NCBI GenBank assembly: GCA_947475995.1
Contig: CANJNI010000020.1
Span: 1 to 64,000, forward strand
DNA: 64,000 bases
Source: Beijerinckiaceae bacterium
GTDB taxonomy: Bacteria > Pseudomonadota > Alphaproteobacteria > Rhizobiales > Beijerinckiaceae
Direction: 5' to 3'
Shown here: one piece after another, positions 8,339-17,589 of the stretch
Layout of the letters: the number at the start of each line of letters is the position of its first letter
Numbering within the stretch: position 1 is the first letter of the stretch
Position numbers and translations under genes: made by a program
The notes under the pieces: generated by a model
What the model was told of the DNA's origin: nothing
Databases searched by the model: none
Seen by the model: the letters and a program-made list of their open reading frames with translations, nothing else

Positions 8339-9061
8339 TCAGGCGCGCTTGAAAGCCTGCAATTGCACTTCACGGATCGTCGCCAGACGCTTGCGCATGA
8401 ACTCGCGTGCGCCCAGCGCATCGCGCTTTTCAATCAGCCCGGTGAGTTCCTGATGCGAGGCGATGACGCGCCGCGTGACCTCGACCGTGCTGCCGACTGT
8501 GTAATGCGGCAACAGGAGATGCCGCAGCCCCCTGAACTGCGCCAGCAACACCCTGTTATGGGTTGCGGCGATGACCGCTTCGCGGAACTGCATGGCGATC
8601 TCGGTGAAGATTTTCGGATCGCCCGCACAATTGCGCAAGTTTTCCAGCAAGGCGTGCAGGTTTGCGATTTCCTCGTCTGTCGCCCGCGCCGCCGCAAGTT
8701 CCGCAGCCGTCACCTCGACGGCGATCTGGGCGTCTAGAATCTCGGCGAGATCGACCCCGATCAGACGCATCTGGATGGCCAGCGCCTCGGCGAAATAGTC
8801 CGGATTGGCGGCGGCGACGAAAATCCCTCCGCGCGCGCCGATCTTGATGTCGATGATGCCGGCCGCCTTGAGGGTGCGGATGGCGTCACGCGCCGCCATG
8901 CGGCTCACCCCGAACTGCTGCGCCCAGCTCGCTTCGGTGCCCAGAAAGGCGCCGGGCGTCAGCTCGCCGGCGAACAGCGAGGCGCGGATGTTGCGGATGA
9001 TGTTGGCGGAAAGCGTTGAGTCGCCGGAATCGTGCCACGAATCGGCGCCCGACGTCTCCAT
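8339..9061 (-). CDS. GntR-family regulator, FCD (FadR) subgroup
   Basis: DNA-binding regulator of 240 residues. The N-terminal winged helix shows the GntR pattern (IRASLFAGELTPGAFLGTEA, then FGVSRMAARDAIRTLKAAG). The C-terminal FCD domain is all-helical and would bind an organic acid, usually with a metal held by Asp/His residues. The start at 9059-9061 has GGCAGGAACAG upstream. The gene lies between the Rieske oxygenase and the hydroxyacid oxidase in the same direction, so it is co-transcribed with its likely targets. A palindrome at 10404-10419, in the gap between the divergent catabolic sets, is the best candidate for its operator. Confidence 0.88.
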   Translation of the reverse strand: METSGADSWHDSGDSTLSANIIRNIRASLFAGELTPGAFLGTEASWAQQFGVSRMAARDAIRTLKAAGIIDIKIGARGGIFVAAANPDYFAEALAIQMRLIGVDLAEILDAQIAVEVTAAELAAARATDEEIANLHALLENLRNCAGDPKIFTEIAMQFREAVIAATHNRVLLAQFRGLRHLLLPHYTVGSTVEVTRRVIASHQELTGLIEKRDALGAREFMRKRLATIREVQLQAFKRA

Positions 9062-9119
9062 CTGTTCCTGCCGACGTATTCTCGCCACCAATCCAGCCCC
9101 GCGACTCCCCGCCGCGATC

Positions 9120-10373
9120 CTAGCGCAGGCCCATCGCCTCCTCAAACGCGCGGCGCACCTCGGGCGGCTGGCCATAGTGGAAGACGAAATCCTTCAGGCT
9201 CTTGGACAGGATCGGATCGCGTTTCATCTCGTCCAGCGACATGCGGCCATAAGGGCGCTGCGAGGCGTTCGGCAGGGGCACGCGCGCATTGCGCCCCTCT
9301 TCACGGATCAGGCCCTTCGGGTCTTCTCCGCGCTTCACGGCCTCGATATCCTCGAACCATTGCTTGCGGATCATCGAGATGCCGCGATCGCTCGCCCCCA
9401 GATGTTCCTGCGTCCGGTCCGCAACCGCGCCTTGCCCGACCCAGGCGATGATGTCCTGATTGATGATGTGGGACGAGATCCAGCGCCCCGTGCGGGCGTC
9501 CTTGATGGGGCTTTCCCACGACGGGATCACGTCCTGCACAAAAGGCTGGCGCTCGACCGGCACATGGTTGAACGCCCAGACGACGCTGAGCATGTTGTGA
9601 TCGTCGATGGGCACGCGCCATTCGAAGTGATCGCCCAGATAGAACCCGTTCGGCCACAGGCAGACCCGCCCGACCGTCCACAACGGGCTGTTCTCGCCCT
9701 GCCCCTCGGTGATGCGCTTGTAGACGTAGCCGAACTCGAACTCGTCGAAATCCACTTTCAGATGCGTCGGCGCATATGGTCCGGTCTTGCCGTCGAGCCT
9801 TGTGCTCCAGTTGGCGTGCATCCATTCGAAATGAACGGGATCGATGGAGTTTTCCTGCGCCTGCACCCAGTTGCAGGGCACTTCCGAAAAAACGATCTGC
9901 CGGAAGCCGTTGGTCCAGCCGAACGGCTCCCAGTCCGGGCATTGCGGAGCCGGCAGCGGCCCGAGGTACGCCCACAGCAAACCGCCCCTCTCCTCGACCG
10001 GATAGGCCGTAATGCGGATCTTTTCCTTGAATTTCGCGCCCGGATTGGCGACGTCCTCGTAGGGCTGGCTCACGCAGGCGCCCGTTTCGTCGAACTGCCA
10101 GCCGTGGTAATTGCAGCGGATGCCGCATTCTTCCACGAAACCATAGGAAAGATCGGCGCGGCGGTGCGGACAATGCTTGTCGACAAGGCCGTATTTCCCG
10201 CTCAGATCCTTGTAGAGTACAAGATCCTCGCCCATCAGCCGGACAGGCCTCACAGGGTCGCGGGAGAGCTGGTCGGCCGCCGCGATCGGATGCCAGTAAC
10301 GGCGCAGCACTTCGCCCATCGGGGTTCCGCGCCCGGTCTGCGTCAGCATTTCATTGCGAGCTTCGCTCAGCAC
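9120..10373 (-). CDS. Rieske non-heme iron oxygenase, phthalate dioxygenase-like alpha subunit
   Basis: Oxygenase component of 417 residues. The Rieske [2Fe-2S] site is Cys68-x-His70 and Cys87-x2-His90 (CPHRR, CNYHGW). The mononuclear iron site follows as Asp178-x2-His181-x4-His186 (IDPVHFEWMH). The overall pattern is closest to the single-subunit phthalate 4,5-dioxygenase / O-demethylase group. The start was set at GTG 10371-10373, preceded by AGGGAGAG, because the frame upstream crosses the divergent promoter region. No ferredoxin reductase gene is near, so electrons must come from a reductase encoded elsewhere. It heads the leftward set with the regulator and the hydroxyacid oxidase. Ring hydroxylation or demethylation of an aromatic acid is likely. 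Confidence 0.9.
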   Translation of the reverse strand: MLSEARNEMLTQTGRGTPMGEVLRRYWHPIAAADQLSRDPVRPVRLMGEDLVLYKDLSGKYGLVDKHCPHRRADLSYGFVEECGIRCNYHGWQFDETGACVSQPYEDVANPGAKFKEKIRITAYPVEERGGLLWAYLGPLPAPQCPDWEPFGWTNGFRQIVFSEVPCNWVQAQENSIDPVHFEWMHANWSTRLDGKTGPYAPTHLKVDFDEFEFGYVYKRITEGQGENSPLWTVGRVCLWPNGFYLGDHFEWRVPIDDHNMLSVVWAFNHVPVERQPFVQDVIPSWESPIKDARTGRWISSHIINQDIIAWVGQGAVADRTQEHLGASDRGISMIRKQWFEDIEAVKRGEDPKGLIREEGRNARVPLPNASQRPYGRMSLDEMKRDPILSKSLKDFVFHYGQPPEVRRAFEEAMGLR

Positions 10374-10403
10374 ATTTCTCTCCCTTTTTTGTCGACCGGC
10401 AAT

Positions 10404-10419
10404 TGATATTATATTATCA
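10404..10419. promoter_or_regulatory. Inverted repeat, candidate GntR operator
   Basis: TGATA-N6-TATCA lies in an AT-rich patch inside the 182-base gap between the divergent Rieske oxygenase and ABC permease genes. FCD-type regulators bind short palindromes of about this size. The position would allow control of both transcripts by the regulator at 8339-9061. The assignment is inference. Confidence 0.45.
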
Positions 10420-10555
10420 GTGTCCGTGGGGATCACAAGCTGGATGTCCGCCGGTGGCGGGCTGACAGCGAGTGGTTTTTCCACCACAATGGACAAGGTG
10501 CGACAGGCATCGCCAGGCAGCGTTCGGGTTACGGTTCCGGGAGGGAATTGATTTC

Positions 10556-11470
10556 ATGGTGCGGTTCATTGCCGGACGTCTGGCGATGCTGGCGCTGGTG
10601 GCGCTGACAGTCTCCTTCATCGGTTTCGGCCTCCTGCGCCTGTCGGGAGACCTCGCGGCTGTGCTGGCTGGCGAGACTGCCTCGCCTGCGGACATTGCGC
10701 GCGTCGCGAAACAATATGGTCTCGATAAGCCGCTCTACATGCAATATCTGGACTGGGCGGGCCGCGCCTTGCAGGGAGACCTCGGACGCTCGCTCTTCAC
10801 GCACGAGCCGGTTGTCGAACTGATTCTGGCCCGCATCGGCGTCACGATACGACTCGCCTTTTCGGCGCTTGCCTTTGCGCTGGTTTTCGCGCTTCCGCTC
10901 GGCGTGCTGGCCGCGCTTCGCAAGAACAGCTGGATCGACCGCGCCGTGCTGACCCTGAGCGTCCTCGGCCAGGCGATCCCGAGCTTCTGGCTGGGCCTTC
11001 TGTTTATCTATCTGTTCGGCGTGATCCTGCGCTGGCTGCCGATTTCCGGCTCGGACACCGCCTGGCATTTCGTCATGCCCACGATCACGCTCGGGCTTTC
11101 CACCATGCCCGCCCTGATGCGCCTCACCCGCACAGGCATGATCGACGTGCTTTCGTCCGACTATATCCGCACTGCCTGGGCGAAGGGCCTGCATCCCATG
11201 TCGGTCCTGTTCAAGCACGCCCTGCGCAACGCCGTTCTGCCGGTCGTGTCGCTCAGCGCCGTCATGCTCGGCTTCCTGCTGGGCGGTTCGGTGATCGTCG
11301 AATCGGTCTTCGCCCTGAACGGCATCGGTTTGCTCGCCTTTGACTCGATCAAGCGCATCGACTTTCCGGTCGTGCAGTCGATCCTTGTTTTCCTGTCGTT
11401 CTGCTACATCCTGCTGACGCTGATTTCCGACATCATAAACGCCCAGCTTGATCCGAGGATCGCCCTGTGA
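10556..11470 (+). CDS. ABC transporter permease, DppB/OppB type
   Basis: Inner-membrane permease of 304 residues with about six hydrophobic segments, the first at the N-terminus (GRLAMLALVALTVSFIGFG). The segment RLTRTGMIDVLSSDYIRTAW followed by AKGL is the EAA loop that docks to the ATPase. The start at 10556 follows GGGAGGGA. It is the first gene of a five-gene peptide-type importer in which genes overlap by four bases or are a few bases apart. In soil alphaproteobacteria such importers also take up sugars and aromatic conjugates, so the name dipeptide transporter should not be taken as the substrate. Confidence 0.93.
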   Translation: MVRFIAGRLAMLALVALTVSFIGFGLLRLSGDLAAVLAGETASPADIARVAKQYGLDKPLYMQYLDWAGRALQGDLGRSLFTHEPVVELILARIGVTIRLAFSALAFALVFALPLGVLAALRKNSWIDRAVLTLSVLGQAIPSFWLGLLFIYLFGVILRWLPISGSDTAWHFVMPTITLGLSTMPALMRLTRTGMIDVLSSDYIRTAWAKGLHPMSVLFKHALRNAVLPVVSLSAVMLGFLLGGSVIVESVFALNGIGLLAFDSIKRIDFPVVQSILVFLSFCYILLTLISDIINAQLDPRIAL

Positions 11471-12372
11471 CGGATGCGCTCGTGAAAGGCCCTGCCGCCG
11501 AACCCGAAGTCATTGCGCCGTCCCCGCGCGAGGAAATGCGCCGCCGCGCGAAATCCCATGTGGGGCTCATCTTCGGCGGGACCGTGGTGATTCTGGTCGC
11601 CCTGATCGCGATCTTCGCGCCGTTTCTGGCGCCCTACGATCCCTATGATCAGGACCTGACGCGCCGCCTTGTCGATCCTGTCTGGAAGACCGGCAACTGG
11701 GGCAACATTCTCGGCACCGACGCACTCGGCCGCGATTACCTGAGCCGCCTGATCTACGGTGCCCGAATTTCGCTGATGGTCGGCTTCGGGGCGGCGCTGA
11801 TCGCCGGCACGGTCGGCTCGGTGATCGGCATTCTGGGCGGATATTTCGGCGGTCGCGTCGATTCCGTCGTGGTCTATCTCATCAACGTGAAGCTGGCGCT
11901 GCCGGGCCTGCTCATCGCGCTTTCGCTGGTCAGCATCGTGGGCGGGTCGGTGACGGCGCTGGTGCTGATCCTGGGCTTCCTCACATGGGATCGCTATGCG
12001 GTCGTCACGCGCAGCGTCGCGCAACAATTGCGCGGCAATGATTTCATAACGGCGGCCCGCGCCGTGGGCGCATCGCAGACCCGCATCATTCTCGGCGAAC
12101 TGCTGCCAAACGTTGCGAACCAGATCATCGTCATCGCGAGTCTCGAAATCGCCATCGTGATCCTGATCGAGGCAGCGTTGTCGTTTCTCGGACTCGGCGT
12201 GAAGCCCCCCGAACCTTCCTGGGGTCTGATGATCTCCGAGGCGCGCAATTTCATGTTCTTCAAGCCTCACCTCATCGCCATTCCGGGCTTCGCGATCTTC
12301 CTTCTGGTGATCGCCATCAATATGGCGGGCGACGGATTGCGCGACGTCACCGCCCCCGAAGGCCGGAATTGA
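11467..12372 (+). CDS. ABC transporter permease, DppC/OppC type
   Basis: Second permease of 301 residues. It starts with GTG overlapping the stop of the previous gene (GTGA). It has the N-terminal cytoplasmic tail and first membrane helix typical of DppC (VGLIFGGTVVILVALIAIF), the periplasmic LGTDALGRDYLSRLIYGAR motif of the family, and a late EAA loop (FITAARAVGASQTRIILGE). It forms the heterodimeric channel with the preceding permease. Confidence 0.93.
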   Translation: MTDALVKGPAAEPEVIAPSPREEMRRRAKSHVGLIFGGTVVILVALIAIFAPFLAPYDPYDQDLTRRLVDPVWKTGNWGNILGTDALGRDYLSRLIYGARISLMVGFGAALIAGTVGSVIGILGGYFGGRVDSVVVYLINVKLALPGLLIALSLVSIVGGSVTALVLILGFLTWDRYAVVTRSVAQQLRGNDFITAARAVGASQTRIILGELLPNVANQIIVIASLEIAIVILIEAALSFLGLGVKPPEPSWGLMISEARNFMFFKPHLIAIPGFAIFLLVIAINMAGDGLRDVTAPEGRN

Positions 12373-12379
12373 GGAGCGC

Positions 12380-13399
12380 ATGATGGACAGCGCAACGCCT
12401 CCCATCCTCAAGGTCGAGGGCATGTCGGTGGACATCAAGGTCCCGGCCGGAATGCTTCACGCTGTCAACCGGATCGATTTCTCCGTGAACCCCGGCGAGA
12501 CGTTCTGCATCGTCGGCGAATCCGGCTGCGGCAAGACGATGACATCGCTGGCGCTCATGCGTCTCCTGCCGCGCAGCGCGAAGCTTACGGCCGACAAGCT
12601 TGAATTTGACGGACACGATCTGCTCAACATGTCGGAAGCCCGCATGGCGGAGCTTCGCGGCGATCGACTCGGAATGATCTTCCAGGACCCGATGACCTCG
12701 CTCAATCCGGTCTACACGATCGGCGACCAGCTTGAGGAAGTCTATCTCCGCCATCGCAAGTCGACCCGCAAGGAGGCGCGTGCGCGGGCCGAATTCATGC
12801 TGGAGCGCGTCGGCATCATGTCGCCCGCCCTGCGGCTGCGCCAGTACCCGCATCAACTGTCAGGCGGCCTGCGCCAGCGAGTGATGATCGCCATGACGCT
12901 GATGTGCGAACCCCGACTCGTCATCGCGGACGAACCGACGACGGCGCTCGACGTCACCGTTCAGGTGCAGATCCTGCAATTGCTCGCGCGCTTGCAGAAA
13001 GAATTCGGAATGGCGATCATCCTGATCACGCATAATCTGGGCATCGTGGCCCGGATGGCCGATCATCTGGCCGTCATGTACGCGGGCAAGATCGTCGAGA
13101 CCGGGTCAGCTGTCGATGTGTTCACCCGGCCGCAGCATCCCTACACGCAGGGTCTGCTGCGTTGCATGCCGACCCATGACCACGGCGCGCAAGTCTCGCG
13201 CCTCGGCTCAATCCCCGGCATCGTCCCCTCCCTCATCGGCGAACAGCACGGTTGCGGATTTCGCAACCGCTGCGAATTCGCGCGCGACATCTGCGCGTCC
13301 GGCGAAATCGAATTGCGGACTCCGCAAGGAGCCTCCGCCTATCGTTGCGTACTGTCGCCCGATGAACGCCCCGCCCGGGTGGTGGAGGCCGCTCAATGA
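12380..13399 (+). CDS. ABC transporter ATPase, DppD/OppD type
   Basis: ATP-binding subunit of 339 residues. Walker A is GESGCGKTM, the Q-loop lies in [11 protein letters not shown], the signature is [13 protein letters not shown], and Walker B with its glutamate is [14 protein letters not shown]. The C-terminal oligopeptide-transporter extension has clustered cysteines ([18 protein letters not shown]), which in this family can bind an iron-sulfur cluster. It follows the permease after seven bases and overlaps the next ATPase by four. Confidence 0.94.
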   Translation: MMDSATPPILKVEGMSVDIKVPAGMLHAVNRIDFSVNPGETFCIVGESGCGKTMTSLALMRLLPRSAKLTADKLEFDGHDLLNMSEARMAELRGDRLGMIFQDPMTSLNPVYTIGDQLEEVYLRHRKSTRKEARARAEFMLERVGIMSPALRLRQYPHQLSGGLRQRVMIAMTLMCEPRLVIADEPTTALDVTVQVQILQLLARLQKEFGMAIILITHNLGIVARMADHLAVMYAGKIVETGSAVDVFTRPQHPYTQGLLRCMPTHDHGAQVSRLGSIPGIVPSLIGEQHGCGFRNRCEFARDICASGEIELRTPQGASAYRCVLSPDERPARVVEAAQ

Positions 13400-14403
13400 A
13401 CGTGCAGCCCGCAATGTCGGCCGCCGTGGCGGCGCAAGAGAGTCCGGCGCTTGAAATCAGCGGCGTAGGCAGATCCTTTCACGTCGGGGCAGGCTTCCTG
13501 CGCAAGGGAAAGACGCTTCGGGCCGTCGACGATGTCAACCTCACCGTCCGGCGCGGCGAAGTGCTGGGCATCGTGGGCGAGTCCGGCAGCGGCAAGACCA
13601 CACTGTCGCGCATGATGCTTGGCCTGATGAAGCCGACCGACGGATCGATCCGTATGGACGGACAGGACATCAGAACCATCAGCCGCAGCGACCTCTCCCG
13701 CAAGGTGCAGCCGATTTTTCAGGACCCCTATTCGTCGCTCAATCCGCGCAAGACCATCGGGCAGATCATTTCCCTGCCGCTCGAAACGCACGGAAACGGC
13801 ACACCGGCCGAGCGGCGCGCGGCGGTTGAACAGATGATGCTGCAGGTCGGCCTGCCGCCGCGCCTGATCCACTCCTATCCGAGCCAGCTTTCGGGCGGAC
13901 AGCGCCAGCGCGTCGCCATTGCGCGCGCCCTGATGATCCGCCCCGAGATCCTCATCTGCGACGAACCGACATCGGCGCTCGACGTTTCCGTGCAGGCGCA
14001 GATTCTCAACCTGCTGAAGGATCTGCGTGAGACCTTCAATCTCACCTATATTTTCATCACGCACGATCTCGGCATTCTGGAATATATCGCTGACCGCGTC
14101 GCCGTGATGTATATGGGTCGCGTCGTCGAGGAAGCTCCGGCGCGGCAGTTGATGCGCAACCCGCGCCATCCATACGCACACGCCCTGCTCGGTTCGATGC
14201 TGACGCCCGACCCCACGCTCGATCTGCCCGACCTGCATCTGGGTCGCGGCTTTCCGGATCCGCTCAACCCGCCGACCGGTTGTTCATTTCATCCGCGTTG
14301 CCCCAAGGCGATGCCGGAGTGCTCGAATCTCGCGCCAAAGCCGCTGCGCAACGACAACGGCATGGTCGAGTGTCATCTGTATCGTGAAGGGAACCCGCAA
14401 TGA
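13396..14403 (+). CDS. ABC transporter ATPase, DppF/OppF type
   Basis: Second ATPase of 335 residues. Walker A is GESGSGKTT, the Q-loop is [13 protein letters not shown], the signature [15 protein letters not shown], and Walker [14 protein letters not shown]. The C-terminal extension again holds cysteines ([18 protein letters not shown]). It overlaps the previous gene by an ATGA junction and the binding-protein gene by the same kind of junction, so all five transporter genes form one translationally coupled unit. Confidence 0.94.
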   Translation: MNVQPAMSAAVAAQESPALEISGVGRSFHVGAGFLRKGKTLRAVDDVNLTVRRGEVLGIVGESGSGKTTLSRMMLGLMKPTDGSIRMDGQDIRTISRSDLSRKVQPIFQDPYSSLNPRKTIGQIISLPLETHGNGTPAERRAAVEQMMLQVGLPPRLIHSYPSQLSGGQRQRVAIARALMIRPEILICDEPTSALDVSVQAQILNLLKDLRETFNLTYIFITHDLGILEYIADRVAVMYMGRVVEEAPARQLMRNPRHPYAHALLGSMLTPDPTLDLPDLHLGRGFPDPLNPPTGCSFHPRCPKAMPECSNLAPKPLRNDNGMVECHLYREGNPQ

Positions 14404-15959
14404 GCGCCATTTCTTCGATCTTGTCGCGAACTGCCACTACCTGCGCCGCCGCAATCCTCGCCACCGGCATCGCCACGTCCGCATTCGCCCAGAAAGCGAA
14501 AGACACGCTGCGCCTCGCATTCACAGATCCGATCGGCACGATCCTCATTTACGAGGATTCCAAACCCGAAGGCGGCTTCATGGCGGCCGCCGTGTTCGAT
14601 TCGCTTGTGTGCTTCAATTCGGCCAGCGGCACAATCGAGCCCCTGCTGGCGACTTCCTGGAAATGGCTGAACGACACCACGCTTGAACTCAAGCTGCGAG
14701 ACGACGTGAAGTTCCACGACGGCCAGCCCTTCTCGGCCGAAGACGTGGCCTACACGCTCAACTGGCTGGTGGACCCCAACAGCAAGCTGCGTTTCATCGA
14801 GAATTACGTCTGGATGGATCGTACCGAAGTGGTCGACAAGACCACCGTGCGCATTCACGCCAAGCATACATTCGCGCCCGCGCTGGTGCGCCTCGCGACG
14901 GCCGCCATGCCTATGCTGCCCAAGCACATTCACGGGGACCCGGCGAAGCGCGCTGAATTCGGGATCAAGACGCCTGTGGGCACCGGTCCCTACAAGGCCG
15001 ATTACGTAGATTCCAACAAAGGCATCGGGCTTACCAGGAACGCCAACTATCCGCAGGGCAGCGCCTGCAAGTCTCCTGCTTCCATCGGCAAGGTTTCGAT
15101 TCTGCCGATCCCGGACCAGCAGACGCAGATCGCGCAATTCACCGTCGGGAATCTGGATGCGCTGCGCATCTACGAGAAAGACCAGGCCGACATGCTCGGC
15201 GCCGACCCCCGCGTCGAGGTGACAGGCCTTCAGGGCCTCGGCTTCAACTTCATCGCCTTCGACGCCAGCGGTCGCTCAAACACCAAGCCGCTGCTGGACA
15301 TTCGCGTTCGTCAGGCGCTGATGCGCTCCATCGACCGCGAGTTGATCACCAAAAGCGTCGTGGCCGGCGGCAATGCGAAAGTCACAGACGACCTCTGCTT
15401 CCGCAACCAGATCGCTTGCGACCAGACCGCAAAGCCGTTGAGCTTTGACCGCAACGCCGCCAAAACCCTTCTGGCCGAAGCCGGATACGCTGATGGTTTC
15501 GACGTCGAACTTCTTTCAACGCCCAGCGTCTATGGACTTGCGGAAGCGCTTGCGGGCGAACTGCGCAAGATCGGCGTACGCGCCAAGGTGGACCGCGCTA
15601 CCTTCGCGGCCTATCGGGACAAGCAGCGTCTGAACAAGCAGCAGATCCTCGTCAATGAATGGAGCTCGGGCGGCCTGCCGGATTCCTACGCCACATCGGA
15701 ATATTTCTTCTCCCCCGGCCCGCGCGACTACTGGCAGGACAAGGAGTTGCAGGCGCTTTCCAAGGAAGGCGCAGCGACGCTCGACGACAGCAAGCGGCGC
15801 GACATCTACAAGCGCATCTTCAACGCCGCCGTCGAGCGCGCCTACGTGCTGCCGATCTCGACCAAGCCTGCGGTTTTCGTGCACACGAAGGAAGTGCAGT
15901 TCACGCCGGGCGCGATCGGCACCTACGGAGCCGAGCTCTACCAGATCAAGTGGAAATAA
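14400..15959 (+). CDS. ABC transporter binding protein, family 5 (DppA/OppA-like)
   Basis: Periplasmic binding protein of 519 residues. A signal peptide ends near AFAQKA at about residue 31. The SBP_bac_5 fold is recognised by DDVKFHDGQPFSAEDVAYTL near residue 100 and by KTPVGTGPYKADY further on. A cysteine pair occurs in the second half (LCFRNQIACD). It completes the importer with the two permeases and two ATPases upstream and lies 26 bases before the ring-cleavage dioxygenase. Placement at the end of the transporter and start of the enzymes suggests that its ligand is the substrate of this pathway. Confidence 0.92.
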   Translation: MSAISSILSRTATTCAAAILATGIATSAFAQKAKDTLRLAFTDPIGTILIYEDSKPEGGFMAAAVFDSLVCFNSASGTIEPLLATSWKWLNDTTLELKLRDDVKFHDGQPFSAEDVAYTLNWLVDPNSKLRFIENYVWMDRTEVVDKTTVRIHAKHTFAPALVRLATAAMPMLPKHIHGDPAKRAEFGIKTPVGTGPYKADYVDSNKGIGLTRNANYPQGSACKSPASIGKVSILPIPDQQTQIAQFTVGNLDALRIYEKDQADMLGADPRVEVTGLQGLGFNFIAFDASGRSNTKPLLDIRVRQALMRSIDRELITKSVVAGGNAKVTDDLCFRNQIACDQTAKPLSFDRNAAKTLLAEAGYADGFDVELLSTPSVYGLAEALAGELRKIGVRAKVDRATFAAYRDKQRLNKQQILVNEWSSGGLPDSYATSEYFFSPGPRDYWQDKELQALSKEGAATLDDSKRRDIYKRIFNAAVERAYVLPISTKPAVFVHTKEVQFTPGAIGTYGAELYQIKWK

Positions 15960-15985
15960 CAGACAGCGAAACCGGAGGTTAGCGC

Positions 15986-16993
15986 ATGGCGCAGATCGTT
16001 TTGACAATGGCCACGACCCACGGCCCGCAATTGCACACGACGCCGGAGCAATGGCTGCTGCGCCTCCCGGCGGACCAGAAGGCCATGCACCCGTTCCGCG
16101 ACGGCGTGTATTCCTTCGATCAGCTCACGCAAATGCGCGCTGCCGAGGGCCTTGCTGAAAAGTCCTCGATGAAGGGGATCGAGACGTCTCATCATCGCTG
16201 CCATGTGGCGATGGAGACGCTCGCCGACAAATGGGAAGAGGTCGGCGCCGACGTTGCGGTGATTTTCGGCAACGACCAGCGCGAAGTGTTCGAGGATGAA
16301 TTCAATCCGGCCTTTCTGATCTACTACGGGCAGAAGTTGCCGAACTATCCGCAGAGCGAAGAGCGCCGCGCGCAGCTCCCTCCCGGAATTCGCGAATCTG
16401 AATTCGGCCACGCCACCGAAGAATATACCGAATATGATGCGCTTCCTTCGCTTGCCGAACACATGATCAAGCATATGGCGGCTGCCGAATTCGACGTGGC
16501 CGCCTCTAAGGTCTGGCCGAAGAGCGCCCGCAACGGCGTCGGCCATGCATTCGGCCACATCTACCGCCAGGTGATGCGCGACAAGGTCGTCCCGAACGTT
16601 CCGGTCCTGCAGAACACCTTCTTCCCGCCGAACCAGCCTTCCGCCAAGCGCGCCTATCAGTATGGCCGCGAAATCAAGAAGGCGATTGACAGCTGGAAGT
16701 CCGACGCCAAGGTCGCAGTGTTCGCCTCTGGCGGCATGAGCCATTTCGTCATCGACGAAGAATTCGACCGTCGCTTCATCAAGGCCATGAAGGACAAGGA
16801 CCGCGATTATCTCTCCAGCATTCCGCTGCCGCAGCTTCAGTCCGGCACGTCGGAGCTGAAGTCGTGGATTTCGCTGTCCGGTTTGATGGAAGACATGAAC
16901 GTCGAGATGCACGAGATCGACTACGTGCCCTGCTATCGCTCGACCGCCGGCACCGGAACCGCCAACGGCTTTTTCTGGTGGGATGTGAAGTAA
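15986..16993 (+). CDS. Class III extradiol ring-cleavage dioxygenase, LigB superfamily, with a Gln at a metal-ligand position
   Basis: Protein of 335 residues related to the beta subunit of protocatechuate 4,5-dioxygenase. Aligned by eye with LigB, the metal residues His12 (TTHGP) and Glu290 (SGTSEL) and the catalytic-base region His253 (ASGGMSHF) are present, and His187 lies in GVGHAFGH. The second metal His, normally in an NDH motif, is Gln98 here (IFGNDQREVFEDEF). The rest of that segment, including the spaced Pro-x-Phe, aligns without gaps. It should cleave or otherwise handle a catecholic or related substrate, but the altered site makes activity uncertain. It follows the importer's binding-protein gene by 26 bases, with GGAGG upstream, and is probably co-transcribed. 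Confidence 0.8.
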   Translation: MAQIVLTMATTHGPQLHTTPEQWLLRLPADQKAMHPFRDGVYSFDQLTQMRAAEGLAEKSSMKGIETSHHRCHVAMETLADKWEEVGADVAVIFGNDQREVFEDEFNPAFLIYYGQKLPNYPQSEERRAQLPPGIRESEFGHATEEYTEYDALPSLAEHMIKHMAAAEFDVAASKVWPKSARNGVGHAFGHIYRQVMRDKVVPNVPVLQNTFFPPNQPSAKRAYQYGREIKKAIDSWKSDAKVAVFASGGMSHFVIDEEFDRRFIKAMKDKDRDYLSSIPLPQLQSGTSELKSWISLSGLMEDMNVEMHEIDYVPCYRSTAGTGTANGFFWWDVK

Positions 16994-17002
16994 AGCCCCG
17001 CT

Positions 17003-17070
17003 GTCATTGCGAGCAAGGCGAAGCAATCCATTCAGCCGGATTGCTTCGCCGCTGCGCTCCTCGCAACGAC
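17003..17070. repeat. REP-like palindromic repeat, copy 2
   Basis: The left arm GTCATTGCGAGCAAGGCGAA is roughly inverted by the right arm (TTCGCCGCTGCGCTCCTCGC). Elements with these words are common between genes in Rhizobiales. It shares GGATTGCTTCGC with the copy at 7135-7224 and separates the dioxygenase gene from the DUF3237 gene. Confidence 0.7.
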
Positions 17071-17104
17071 TCCTGAATCCAGCCAAGCACTCATCGGACC
17101 TTTC

Positions 17105-17569
17105 ATGCCCGGCCCCGTCCCCCGTCTCGAGCACGTTTGCGATCTTCATGTGGAGGTGGCGACGCCGCTCGTGGTGGGGGAAACCGGACTCGGCGAACGT
17201 CGCGTCATCCCCATCACCGGCGGCAAGGTTGTGGGGCCCAGACTCAACGGCACGATCCTCAATGCCGGCGCGGACTTCCAGATCATCCGCGAAAACGGCC
17301 TGACGATTCTCGAAGCCAAATATGTGCTGGAGGTTGACGGCGGCGGGCGCGTCTATATCGACAATTACGGCGTCCGCTTCGGCTCGCCCGAGGCCATTGA
17401 CCGTCTGAAGCGCGGCCTGCCGGTCGACCCCTCGCAGATCTATTTCCGTTGCACGCCGAAATTCGAGACGTCCGACGAATCCCTGCGCTGGCTCACGCAG
17501 AAGATTTTCATCGGAACCGGAATCCGCCGTCCCACCCACGTAGAAATCGGCGTCTGGCAGGTCGATTGA
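17105..17569 (+). CDS. DUF3237 (UPF0311) family protein
   Basis: Protein of 154 residues, the usual length of the family. It is recognised by the opening LEHVCDLHVEVATP, the conserved ITGGKVVGPRLNGTILNAGA near residues 38-57 and the closing YFRCTPKFET ... IFIGTGIR. The family forms a beta-barrel of unknown catalytic role and is often found beside genes for aromatic or steroid breakdown. There is no signal peptide. It lies 20 bases before the RidA-family gene, which suggests co-transcription; whether it shares a transcript with the dioxygenase across the repeat is not clear. Confidence 0.85.
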   Translation: MPGPVPRLEHVCDLHVEVATPLVVGETGLGERRVIPITGGKVVGPRLNGTILNAGADFQIIRENGLTILEAKYVLEVDGGGRVYIDNYGVRFGSPEAIDRLKRGLPVDPSQIYFRCTPKFETSDESLRWLTQKIFIGTGIRRPTHVEIGVWQVD

Positions 17570-17589
17570 CCCCACTCGGGAGCTGCAGA

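Noticed and set aside
15938-17575. A 545-codon minus-strand open frame opposite the dioxygenase and DUF3237 genes
   Set aside because: The plus-strand genes carry conserved motifs; the minus frame crosses the palindromic repeat and shows no domain.
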